A stretch of 64,000 bases of DNA, taken from NCBI RefSeq assembly GCF_000730165.1, contig NZ_CP022113.1, positions 1 to 64,000 of the forward strand. The letters are read 5' to 3'. Below are positions 1 to 7,500 of the stretch, one piece after another. A program made the position numbers and the translations under genes. This DNA is from Nitrospirillum viridazoti CBAmc (GTDB lineage Bacteria > Pseudomonadota > Alphaproteobacteria > Azospirillales > Azospirillaceae). The notes under the pieces are model-generated. The model searched no databases and was not told where the DNA came from. It worked only from the letters and a program-made list of their open reading frames with translations. The first letter of the stretch is position 1. Each line of letters starts with the position of its first letter.

Positions 1-1
1 C

Positions 2-304
2 ACCGGCTGGATCCACCGCCGCCTGCTGAAGATGAAGAACGTGCAGATGCTGGCCGGCGTGAATTACGAGCGCATCGACGATGCCGGCCTGTTCATCACC
101 TTTGGCGAGAAGCGGGAAAACCCGACCGTGATCGAGGCCGACACCATCGTGCTGTGCACCGGACAGGAACCGCTGCGCGAGCTGCACGGACCGCTGACAG
201 CAGCGGGCGTCGCGGTCCACCTGATCGGCGGCGCCGACGTGGCGGCTGAGCTGGACGCCAAGCGGGCGATCAACCAGGGCAGCCGCTTGGCCGCCACCCT
301 CTGA
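2..304 (+). CDS. fadH: 2,4-dienoyl-CoA reductase (NADPH), C-terminal end only
   Basis: The frame is open from the window edge, so only about the last 100 residues are visible. They form the end of the FAD/NAD(P)-binding half of the Old-Yellow-Enzyme-type 2,4-dienoyl-CoA reductase: a strand ending in 'ADTIVLCTGQEP' followed by 'VHLIGGADVAAELDAKRAI', the usual closing dinucleotide-binding motif of this family. The family reduces 2,4-dienoyl-CoA during beta-oxidation of unsaturated fatty acids, using FMN, FAD and a 4Fe-4S cluster; the catalytic domain and cluster cysteines lie outside the window. The next gene starts 12 nt downstream and a crotonase follows, which fits an acyl-CoA degradation operon. 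Related NADH:flavin oxidoreductases share this C-terminus, so the exact substrate is likely rather than proven. Confidence 0.8.
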   Translation, partial: TGWIHRRLLKMKNVQMLAGVNYERIDDAGLFITFGEKRENPTVIEADTIVLCTGQEPLRELHGPLTAAGVAVHLIGGADVAAELDAKRAINQGSRLAATL

Positions 305-315
305 CGGAGACCATC

Positions 316-750
316 ATGACCGACCTGCCGCTGCATCCCGCCGTCGCCGCCAGCCTGGAGAAGTGGCACGACGGCGTCGCCCGCCGCGACCTGTCCTTCC
401 TGCCCGCCATCGTGCATCCGGAGGCGGTGTTCCGTTCCCCCATGGCATTCACGCCCTATGGCCCGGCGCAGGCCTTGGTGCTCATCCTGGGCACCGTCAT
501 CCAGGTGTTTCAGGACTTCGCCTATCACCGTCAGTTCGTCGACGCCGACGGCCTGAACGTGGTGCTGGAGTTCAGCGCCAAGGTGGGCGAGCGCGCGTTG
601 AAGGGCATCGACATGATCCGCTTCGACGCGCAGGGTCGCATCGTGGAGTTCGAGGTGATGGTCCGCCCCATGAGCGGCCTGCAGGCCCTGGGCGAGGAAA
701 TGGGCCGCCGCCTGGCCCATGCCCTGCCCGCGCATAAGCAGCGGGCCTGA
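316..750 (+). CDS. SnoaL/NTF2-like small alpha+beta-barrel protein
   Basis: This 144-residue protein has the layout of the SnoaL/NTF2 superfamily: an N-terminal helix ('SLEKWHDGVARRDLSFLPAI'), a short 'HPEAVFRSP' segment that resembles the start of the pocket, then strands ending in 'GKI/GRIVEFEVMVRP', where these proteins usually carry 'G-x-I-x-x-x-x-x-x-RP'. The family includes isomerases, dehydratases and binding proteins, and no catalytic dyad can be assigned from sequence alone. A GGAGA ribosome-binding site precedes the ATG. The gene begins 12 nt after the dienoyl-CoA reductase, so the two are probably co-transcribed and the protein may act on an acyl-CoA or ketone intermediate; that role is inference. 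Confidence 0.7.
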   Translation: MTDLPLHPAVAASLEKWHDGVARRDLSFLPAIVHPEAVFRSPMAFTPYGPAQALVLILGTVIQVFQDFAYHRQFVDADGLNVVLEFSAKVGERALKGIDMIRFDAQGRIVEFEVMVRPMSGLQALGEEMGRRLAHALPAHKQRA

Positions 751-867
751 CCAACAAATATACCAGCGGCATGAGCAAGTGTAGGACGCTCCCTATTTAC
801 GAAAATGGGGGTCCGCCGCGGATTTGCGCGGACCGGAGTGGACTGCGAAACGAGGGAGCGGAAAGCC

Positions 868-1680
868 ATGACAAACACGGCCCCCCAGAGGATCATCCTG
901 GACATCCAGGGCGCCATCGCCCACGTCCGCCTGGCGCGGCCGGAGAAGCTGAACGGCATGGACTTCCCTATGCTGCGCGCCTTGGTACGCGCCGCCGGGG
1001 AGATACGCCGCCACCGCCAGGTGCGCGCCGTCATCCTGAGCGGTGAGGGTGCGGCCTTCAGCGCCGGCCTGGACTTCGCCGCCGTGACCCGGAAGCCGTG
1101 GGAGGTGGTGAAGGCCTTCGTCACCCTGGGCCGCAGCACCAACCTGTTCCAGCGCGCCTGCTGGTGCTGGCGCGAGCTGCCGGTGCCCGTCATCGCCGTG
1201 CTGCATGGCCGCTGTTATGGCGGCGCCCTGCAGGTGGCGTTGGCCGCCGACTTCCGCATCGCCACGCCCGACTGCGAGCTATCGGTGATGGAGGGCAAGT
1301 GGGGCCTGATCCCGGACATGAGCGGCAGCGTATCTTTACGCGAGCTGGTGCCCATCGACGTGGCCAAGCGTCTGACCATGACGGCCCAGGTGATCAGCGG
1401 AACGGAGGCCAAGGCCCTGAACCTGGTGACCGAGGTGGCGGACGACCCCATGGCGGCGGCGGAAGCGTTGGCGGCCGAGCTGTGCGCCCGCTCCCCCGAC
1501 GCGGTGGCCGGCGCCAAGGCCCTGTTCCAGCGCGCCTGGAGCGCCAGCATCCGGGGCGCCTTCGCGGCCGAGCGCCGCATCCAGTTCCAGATCATGCGCG
1601 GTCCCAACTGGCGCATCGCGCTCAGCGCCGGCCTGAAGAAGGAAGCGCCGCAGTTCCGTGAACGGAGCTTCAGGCGCTGA
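868..1680 (+). CDS. Enoyl-CoA hydratase/isomerase (crotonase) family protein
   Basis: This 270-residue protein has the full crotonase fold. Near the N-terminus is 'VRLARPEKLNGMD'; the first oxyanion-hole segment is 'SGEGAAFSAGLDF'; the second is 'GRCYGGALQVALAADFRIA', followed by 'EGKWGLIPDMSGS' and the helical C-terminus. Family members hydrate or isomerise enoyl-CoA in beta-oxidation; the Glu of hydratases is not obvious at the usual place, so isomerase or another crotonase activity is possible. I chose the ATG at 868 because a purine-rich GAGGGAGCGG sequence lies just upstream and the crotonase fold begins right after it; an in-frame ATG at 805 would add an unrelated 21-residue extension. 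A 117-nt gap separates it from the SnoaL gene. It converges on the next gene with only 3 nt between stops. Confidence 0.88.
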   Translation: MTNTAPQRIILDIQGAIAHVRLARPEKLNGMDFPMLRALVRAAGEIRRHRQVRAVILSGEGAAFSAGLDFAAVTRKPWEVVKAFVTLGRSTNLFQRACWCWRELPVPVIAVLHGRCYGGALQVALAADFRIATPDCELSVMEGKWGLIPDMSGSVSLRELVPIDVAKRLTMTAQVISGTEAKALNLVTEVADDPMAAAEALAAELCARSPDAVAGAKALFQRAWSASIRGAFAAERRIQFQIMRGPNWRIALSAGLKKEAPQFRERSFRR

Positions 1681-1683
1681 ACC

Positions 1684-2838
1684 TTACCAGCCGTTGAACC
1701 GGCCCCAACGCTGAAGATCACCACCATCCTTGGGCAGGACGGTATAGGCGTCGAACTGGGCGGCGGTGGCGCAGGCGTGGTTGGGCAGGATGCGCAGCTG
1801 GGTGCCGATGGGAAACAGGGCCTCCAGGTCGGTGCCAACCGCCCCGGTCCAGTGCAGCACGCCGTGTTCCTGGTTGGCATCGCGGAAGGCCAGGTCGGCA
1901 ATGGGCGTGCCGTCGGCGGCGGCGACCAGGCCATAGCCGTAGTCCTTGGTCTGGCGCTGGGTCCCCCGGTCGCGGCTCATGGCCATCCAGCCGCCGTCGG
2001 TGATGACCCAGCCCGTGTCGGCGCGGTGGCCGATGACGGTGCACAACACCGACAGGGCGATGTCGTCCACGGTGCAGACCCCCACCCCGGCCATGACCAG
2101 GTCGAAGAAGACATAGACGCCGGCGCGCACCTCCGTCACACCCTCCAGATGCCGGGCGCTGAGGGCGGTGGGGGTGGAGCCGACGCTGACCACCGGACAG
2201 GCATGGCCGGCGGCGCGCAAGCGTTCGGCCGCACGCACGCAGCCCGCCCTCTCCTGCTCCGCCATGGCCGTCAGCGCCTCGGGCGTGTTGAGGCCGTAGG
2301 AGCTGCCGGCATGGGTCATGACACCGCTGAGGCGGGCACCGCCGCCGCCCTCGACCGTCAGGGCCGCCGCCACGTCCAGCAACGCCGGCGCCTCCGGATG
2401 GATGCCGGAGCGGTGACCATCGGTATCGACCTCGATCAGCACGGTGTGGACATGGCCGTTCTCCCGCCCATGGCGGGACAGGCGCTCCGCCGCCGCCACC
2501 GATTCCACCACCACGGTCAGGCGCACGCCGGCCTTGGCCAGGCGCAGGGCGTGGTCGAACTTGGGCGGCGCGATGGCCACGGCGTAGAGGATGTCGCCAT
2601 AGCCGGCGGCGAAAAAGCACTCCGCCTCCTTCAAGGTGGACACGGTCAGGCCCCGGGCGCCGGCGGCCACCTGGCGCCGTGCCACCTCCAGGCACTTGGC
2701 CGTCTTCACATGGGGACGGAAGCGCACCCCCAGCGCGTCCATCCGTCCCTGCATGCGGGCGATATTGGCCGCCATCCGCCCCTCGTCCAGCAGCAGCACG
2801 GGCGTCTCCAGATCGGGGGGAAGGACGGGACGGGTCAC
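1684..2838 (-). CDS. DSD1-family PLP enzyme (D-serine dehydratase / D-threonine aldolase-like)
   Basis: This 384-residue fold-type III PLP enzyme has an alanine-racemase-like barrel. The PLP lysine is K45 in 'RFRPHVKTAKC', and the sheet domain contains 'LTVVVESVAAAERL' and 'VDTDGHRSGI'. Near the C-terminus 'LPNHACATAAQFD' places His354 and Cys356 where eukaryotic-type D-serine dehydratases bind zinc (His and Cys); D-threonine aldolases have His and Asp there. This favours D-serine dehydratase-type elimination, making pyruvate and ammonia. The GTG at 2838 was chosen because CAGGAGAG lies just upstream and family homology begins at 'LETPVLLLDEGRM'. Longer upstream starts read through the terminator-like hairpin at 2909-2938 and would add low-complexity sequence. 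No regulatory site was recognised. Confidence 0.82.
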   Translation of the reverse strand: MTRPVLPPDLETPVLLLDEGRMAANIARMQGRMDALGVRFRPHVKTAKCLEVARRQVAAGARGLTVSTLKEAECFFAAGYGDILYAVAIAPPKFDHALRLAKAGVRLTVVVESVAAAERLSRHGRENGHVHTVLIEVDTDGHRSGIHPEAPALLDVAAALTVEGGGGARLSGVMTHAGSSYGLNTPEALTAMAEQERAGCVRAAERLRAAGHACPVVSVGSTPTALSARHLEGVTEVRAGVYVFFDLVMAGVGVCTVDDIALSVLCTVIGHRADTGWVITDGGWMAMSRDRGTQRQTKDYGYGLVAAADGTPIADLAFRDANQEHGVLHWTGAVGTDLEALFPIGTQLRILPNHACATAAQFDAYTVLPKDGGDLQRWGRFNGW

Positions 2839-2908
2839 CAGGACTCTCCTGCCGGCGGTCGAAAGCGGCCGAAGATAGCGCGCGGACGGCCCCGTCCCCA
2901 GAAGAAAA

Positions 2909-2938
2909 GCCCGGTTCGATCGGGTGAGCGAACCGGGC
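2909..2938 (-). terminator. Rho-independent terminator of the glycan-gene block
   Basis: GCCCGGTTCG and CGAACCGGGC form a 10-bp perfect stem with a 10-nt loop. Read on the minus strand, the stem is followed at once by TTTTCTTC. It lies 170 nt after the stop of the last glycan gene (3109) and upstream of the next minus-strand gene, so it probably ends that transcription unit. Confidence 0.75.
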
Positions 2939-3108
2939 CTGAAGGTGGGTAGGAAGGAAGATGAAGCCCCGCGCGCCCCGGTCCGCCCGAATGGGAAGGG
3001 ACGCGCGGACACCTGGAACCCGCGAGCCGGGCATCGGTTCCAGGGCGGTTCATAACGGTTCTAAGGCCCCGAATTCCTTGCCGGATCCGCCGGCCGCTGC
3101 AAGCCCGC

Positions 3109-3831
3109 TTAGCGATACGACGCGAAGCTGGGGTCGATGGGGGACAGCAGCAGCTGGTGGCGCTGTTCATAGGTCAGGGGATGGAAGATTTCCCCCAGCA
3201 GTTCCGCCCAGCGCAGGGGATAGGGCGAGGGTTGGCCGTTGGGCAGCAGCACGCCCGTCTGGTCCAGAGGATGGATGGCGGGATGGCGCCGCAGCGCTTC
3301 CAGCTTTTGATCCAACAGCGCCTCCGTCCGCGCCAGCCAGGCGGCGGTGAGCGCCGTGCCCTTCCTGAAGATGAAGGCGCAGAGACCGATCAGCTCCTGA
3401 TGCGAGCGGCGCAGCAGATCCCCCAACTCCCCAGTGATGTGCGGAATGCCGTGGGCCAGCTCCTGGTAACCGAGGGCCAGCTTGTCCGATGCGGCCAGCT
3501 GGTCGAAGAACGGCCCCCACCGCTTGGAGGTGCTTTTGATGTCCGTGTAGCCACCGCCGTAGTGGTGCATCAGATAGCAGCGCAGATAGTCCGCCTTGTG
3601 GGTGGAGCTGAGATAGGGCCAGGCGGGGTGCAGGGGGAAGTCAGGCTTCACCCAATCCCCCACCGTCTCGCGCGTGATGAAGGCGACGCCGCAGCCGGTG
3701 TTGCGGAAGATGGTCCACAGCGCCCGCAAGCGGGCGTCCGACATGATCTCCGGCCCTGTCCACAGGCAGAAGACGATACGGCCGGCAAAGGCGTCCAGGT
3801 CGTGCGGCGTGGCGGTCCCGGGGGCGGTCAT
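3109..3831 (-). CDS. Glycosyltransferase, sugar-binding DxD / capsular-polysaccharide-synthesis type
   Basis: This 240-residue protein looks like a GT-A-fold transferase of the Gly_transf_sug/Caps_synth group. It opens with 'GRIVFCLWTGPEIMSDAR', and around residues 76-100 has 'STHKADYLRCYLMHHYGGGY', the helix plus glycine turn that leads into the metal-binding motif. Here that motif is D97-I-K99 rather than the canonical DxD, so metal use or activity may be altered. The family moves a hexose from a nucleotide sugar to a lipid or glycan acceptor; the substrate cannot be read from sequence. It starts 13 nt after the GT2 gene and is the last gene before the terminator at 2909-2938. Confidence 0.75.
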   Translation of the reverse strand: MTAPGTATPHDLDAFAGRIVFCLWTGPEIMSDARLRALWTIFRNTGCGVAFITRETVGDWVKPDFPLHPAWPYLSSTHKADYLRCYLMHHYGGGYTDIKSTSKRWGPFFDQLAASDKLALGYQELAHGIPHITGELGDLLRRSHQELIGLCAFIFRKGTALTAAWLARTEALLDQKLEALRRHPAIHPLDQTGVLLPNGQPSPYPLRWAELLGEIFHPLTYEQRHQLLLSPIDPSFASYR

Positions 3832-3844
3832 GATAAGGCGGCCG

Positions 3845-4639
3845 TTAGAGCATGGAAGGGGTGGCCGGGATGCCCAGGCCGTTCATCAGCGACACCCGCC
3901 GCTGCGCGATATCCGCATTGGGCGCGGGGTGGCGGCGGTAGACGTAGAGATAGTCGATGACGACGTTGTAGTCGTTGGCAGCGCGGCTGTCGCCCCGGCG
4001 GTCCGTCGTCGCGTCCTTCACCTCGAAGATACGCGAGGCCAGCACCGGCACGTGCACCGGCATCTGCCGGTTGATGACGGCCAGCATGAAATCCCAATCC
4101 TCATAGGCCCGCATGAATACGTCGAACTCCAGCCCCGCCAGCAGCGTGCGCGGAAAGGCGAAGCACGACATGTGGACCTGGTTCTTGATGTAAATCTCCA
4201 GCGTCAGGCGCCCGGCCACGTCCATGAAGCCTTCGTCCAGGAACTCCGGCCCGTCCGGCCCCCGCCGTTCGGTGACGACGCTGCTGTTGGCATAAACGGC
4301 CAGGCCCTGCTGCACCGCCGGCTGGGCCAGCAGAGCGGGGATGAAGTTGGCGTGCCAGGCGTCGTCGTCGTCCAGGAACAGGACATAGCGCCCGCGCGCC
4401 AGTGACAGGCCCAGGTTGCGGCTGGCCGAGGGGCCGGGGGCGCCGTTGCGGCGGATGTAGATGTCGTCCGCCGACAGCCATGCAGCGCAGGCGCGGTCCG
4501 TCTCCCCATCCGTGGCATCGGAAATGACAATCACCTCCACCACCGCCGGCTGCTGCTTGACGGATTCCAGGGCGCGACGCAGCAGGTGCGCCCGCTTGTG
4601 CGTGGGAATGATGACGGTGACGTCGGGTTGGGCGGCCAT
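3845..4639 (-). CDS. Glycosyltransferase family 2
   Basis: This 264-residue GT-A enzyme has the family-2 signatures: 'VTVIIPTHKRAHLLRRALES' at residues 7-26, a 'VISDATDGE' strand-loop, 'PGPSASRNLGLSLARGRYV' and the acidic metal-binding run 'FLDDDDAWH' (residues 89-95). 'YEDWDFMLAVI' supplies the usual ED acceptor-side motif. No membrane segment is seen, so it should act on the cytoplasmic face. The ATG at 4639 is preferred over longer in-frame starts because those would run into the end of the upstream coding sequence (stop at 4654). It lies 14 nt behind the fusion glycosyltransferase and 13 nt before the sugar-transferase-fold gene, so the three are surely co-transcribed. Confidence 0.9.
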   Translation of the reverse strand: MAAQPDVTVIIPTHKRAHLLRRALESVKQQPAVVEVIVISDATDGETDRACAAWLSADDIYIRRNGAPGPSASRNLGLSLARGRYVLFLDDDDAWHANFIPALLAQPAVQQGLAVYANSSVVTERRGPDGPEFLDEGFMDVAGRLTLEIYIKNQVHMSCFAFPRTLLAGLEFDVFMRAYEDWDFMLAVINRQMPVHVPVLASRIFEVKDATTDRRGDSRAANDYNVVIDYLYVYRRHPAPNADIAQRRVSLMNGLGIPATPSML

Positions 4640-4653
4640 GGCGGTTTCGACGA

Positions 4654-6777
4654 TCAGCGCTTGGCCGGCTTGCGGCCGGCGGCGGGCTTGTTGGCCGCGC
4701 CATGGATTCGTATCTCCTCCGCCAACCGCGCCGTCACCGCCGCCATGACCGGGCCCCATTCACCCGCCGCCGGCTGGCGGAACTGCGTCAGGTTGGGGTA
4801 CCAGGGGCTGGTCTCCACCCCCGCCTCCAGCCAGCGCCAGCAGCTGTCGAAGCGGTTCAGCAGCCACACCGGCCGGCCCAGTGCGCCCGCCAGGTGGGCC
4901 ACGGCGGAATCCACGCTGATCACCAGGTCCAGGCCTTGTACCAGGGCCGCGGTGTTGGCCATGTCGGCGAAATCCGCCGTCCAGTCGATCAGACCCAGGG
5001 CGGCGCCGTCCCCCCCCTTCTGCAGGGAGAAGAAGCTGGCCCCCGCCTGGTTCAGAAGGGGAGCCAGCAGGTCCGGCGCCACGGAGCGGCTGCTGTTGCG
5101 CGGGTGGTTGGGGTTGCCCGCCCAGCACAGGCCCACCCGCAGGCCCTGGTGCGCGGCCAGGCGCCGGGCAAACGCCGCCGCCTCATCCACGGGGGCGGCC
5201 AGGTAGGGCACCTCCGCCGGCACCGTCGCCAGCGTGGTGCGGAAGGCGCCCATCAGGTTGTGCAGAGGCAGGCGCAGGTCGAACCCGGCGGAAAGCTCGC
5301 CGATGGCCACCGCCTCATCCACCTCCGGCATGGCGGCCACCAGGCGCAGCAGCTCCGGCTGGCATTCCACGACGACGCGAGCGCCCAGGGCCTTCAGCGG
5401 CCGGGCGTAGCGCACGAACTGCAGCGTATCGCCCAGGCCGCTGTCGGCCGACAGCACGATGGTGCGTCCATCTTGGCGTATGGGCTGGCCGGCCGGATCC
5501 ATGAACAGGCCGATCTGGCTTTCCGTGATACGGCCGTGCCAAATCCAGGCGATTCCCTCCGCCCCCTTGGCGAAGTCACCCTTCCGCAGGTGCTGGCGGC
5601 CGGTATAGATGTTGGCTTCGACATGCGACGGATTGATGCGCAGCGCGTTGGCCAGGTAGGCCAGCGCCTCATCCGTCCGCCCCAGATGCTCGGCGTACTT
5701 GCCAAGACGGCAGTAGACGTCGTCGAGGTTGCCCAGCAAGCCACCCTTTTCCTGCAGCAGGGCCACCGCGTCCTCATGGGCCTCCAGCGCGTCATAGGCC
5801 TGGGACAGCGCGTTGATGACCCGGGGGTCGTCGGGAGCTGCGGCCAGCGCCCGGCGCAGCATATCCCGCCCCTCTTCCGCCCGCTGGTTGGCCACCAACT
5901 GGTTGCCCAGGTTCAAGAGAGCATCGACGTAGGCGGGATCGATCTCAAGCGCGCGACGCAGCAGGCGCTCGGCCTCCGGGAAGGTGGCGATCAGGGCCAG
6001 GTTGTTCATGACCGCCAGGTTGTCTGGGTCGGCGGCCAGGATGGCGGTGTAGGCGGCGTGCGCCTCCCCCACGCGGCCCTGCTGATGCAGGCCGATGGCC
6101 TCGGCGAATTTGGTGCTGATTTCCTGCTGGCGCGCCACCTGGGCGAACCGCGCCGCACTGTCGTCGGCCGCGGCACCCAAGCCCCAGCCCTTGTTCCGCT
6201 TGCGCAACACGAACTCGATGGCCGATTCCGACGTGCCCTTCAGGGTTTGGTCGCGCAAGGGCGCGTCGTACCGGAAGCCGCTGTCCAGCTTCTCCAGCTT
6301 CAGCACCTCCACCTCTTCCTTGAACAGATCCAGCAACTGCACGACGCTGATCGACTTCGGCGACCAGCTCTGCGGCTTCAGGATGGTGAAGGTCCATTTG
6401 TGGTCCTGGTTGAAGATGGAGGGCCACACGCCCTGCTCATACATATCCTCGTCCGGAATGGTGATGATCAGATGGCCGCCGGGCTTGCAGATGCGGATCC
6501 AGTTGCCGAGCGACCGCACGGGGTCCACCAGCTTTTCCAGGCAATGGCTGGAATGGACGAAGTCGTAACTGTTGTCCGCCACCCCTTCCATCAACATGGC
6601 GTCACCATCGGGCACATCCCACGGCCGGGCGGACTTCATCAGCGGAAAATAGTCCCGGAGGTTGCCCAAGGGACTGGGGCCACAGCCGATGTCTATCCCA
6701 TCGCCCACGATCCAGCGCCGGGCGAAGCGCCCGTCCGCGGCACGGCGCAGCATCTGCTTGGTCGTTTCATCCGCCAT
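4654..6777 (-). CDS. Three-module protein: SAM methyltransferase - TPR - GT9-like glycosyltransferase
   Basis: This 707-residue protein has three parts. Residues about 1-195 are a class I methyltransferase: 'GIDIGCGPSPLGNL' as the SAM loop, 'YDFVHSSHCLEKL' and 'KPGGHLIITIPDE'. Residues about 215-430 are tetratricopeptide repeats ('LLLRRALEIDPAYVDALLNLG' type). Residues about 440-690 resemble GT9/heptosyltransferase-like C-terminal halves ('TIVLSADSGLGDTLQFVRY', 'VGLCWAGNPNHPRNSSRSV', 'DLVISVDSAVAHLAGALGRPVW'). The family therefore suggests both glycan methylation and sugar transfer in the cytoplasm. The ATG at 6777 has GGAG seven nt upstream. TPR-GT9 proteins are common in this lineage; the extra methyltransferase is less usual. 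Acceptor and donor are unknown. Confidence 0.82.
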   Translation of the reverse strand: MADETTKQMLRRAADGRFARRWIVGDGIDIGCGPSPLGNLRDYFPLMKSARPWDVPDGDAMLMEGVADNSYDFVHSSHCLEKLVDPVRSLGNWIRICKPGGHLIITIPDEDMYEQGVWPSIFNQDHKWTFTILKPQSWSPKSISVVQLLDLFKEEVEVLKLEKLDSGFRYDAPLRDQTLKGTSESAIEFVLRKRNKGWGLGAAADDSAARFAQVARQQEISTKFAEAIGLHQQGRVGEAHAAYTAILAADPDNLAVMNNLALIATFPEAERLLRRALEIDPAYVDALLNLGNQLVANQRAEEGRDMLRRALAAAPDDPRVINALSQAYDALEAHEDAVALLQEKGGLLGNLDDVYCRLGKYAEHLGRTDEALAYLANALRINPSHVEANIYTGRQHLRKGDFAKGAEGIAWIWHGRITESQIGLFMDPAGQPIRQDGRTIVLSADSGLGDTLQFVRYARPLKALGARVVVECQPELLRLVAAMPEVDEAVAIGELSAGFDLRLPLHNLMGAFRTTLATVPAEVPYLAAPVDEAAAFARRLAAHQGLRVGLCWAGNPNHPRNSSRSVAPDLLAPLLNQAGASFFSLQKGGDGAALGLIDWTADFADMANTAALVQGLDLVISVDSAVAHLAGALGRPVWLLNRFDSCWRWLEAGVETSPWYPNLTQFRQPAAGEWGPVMAAVTARLAEEIRIHGAANKPAAGRKPAKR

Positions 6778-6855
6778 CACGCCACTCCGCATATCGGCCG
6801 CGTCCCGTCCCCGGACGCGTCGAGAAAATGACCAAACCGAGCCGCAGGCATCCTG

Positions 6856-7452
6856 TCACCGCGGGGTCAGCGCCAGATAACCATCATCGGCATAGTCGCG
6901 GACGATAGTGTGAGTGTGACGGAACTGGCGGAAGACGAAATCGATGTTTCGGTCGTAAAAGGCCAGCTTGTGCTCAGGCACTGGCACGGCACCGTCGGCG
7001 TAGGGGCCGTCCTCATAAGCGCGCAGGCCATTCACCAGGATCACGTCGCGGCTGCGTGGCCGCAACTGCCGCAACTGGGCCATCAGGCTTTCCAGCGGCG
7101 GGCGCAGGGCGTCGTTCCCACCGGGGCCATACTTGGCCTGGTGATAGGCGGGGCCGGGTTCGTGGCCATCCAGCCAGAACAGTATGGGAAGCTGCGCCGG
7201 GACCAAGGGCAGCACGGCCTTCAGCACATCCTCGCGGGTGGCGTACAGCAGCTGGGCCCGAGGCACCCCGGCCAGACGCGCGCGCGCCTGGTTCAGGGCC
7301 TCCGTCGCCGTTTCGGCGGAAAACAGCCGCTCAAATCCAAAGGACGCGGCATGCAGCACGTTGTCGCCCGTCCCTGTCAGGGTCTCCAGATAGACCTGGC
7401 ACTGATAGGCGTCCAGCAGGCCCTTGAGATCGAAATGACGCAGTGTTCCCAT
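6856..7452 (-). CDS. SAM-methyltransferase-fold protein of glycan clusters
   Basis: This protein of about 198 residues is not assigned with certainty. 'YLETLTGTGDNVLHAASFGF' near residues 20-40 followed by 'ERLFSAE' matches the pattern E-T-G-T-G-D-G...F-ERIYSVE of small Rossmann-fold proteins often found among polysaccharide genes, and 'LPILFWLDGHEPG' matches their second conserved block ('FWLDGH'). They are generally described as methyltransferase-like; no substrate is known. The ATG at 7452 is used; an in-frame GTG three codons earlier is possible. It sits 48 nt after the GT41 gene and 78 nt before the fusion gene, all in the same direction. Confidence 0.6.
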   Translation of the reverse strand: MGTLRHFDLKGLLDAYQCQVYLETLTGTGDNVLHAASFGFERLFSAETATEALNQARARLAGVPRAQLLYATREDVLKAVLPLVPAQLPILFWLDGHEPGPAYHQAKYGPGGNDALRPPLESLMAQLRQLRPRSRDVILVNGLRAYEDGPYADGAVPVPEHKLAFYDRNIDFVFRQFRHTHTIVRDYADDGYLALTPR

Positions 7453-7500
7453 GCGACCCACCGTTGGATATGCAGCCCCTAGACCGTCCGCGTCCCGGCC

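Noticed and set aside
4702-6831. 709-codon plus-strand frame opposite the methyltransferase-TPR-GT9 gene
   Set aside because: Low-complexity text with no domain; the other strand has three recognisable domains.
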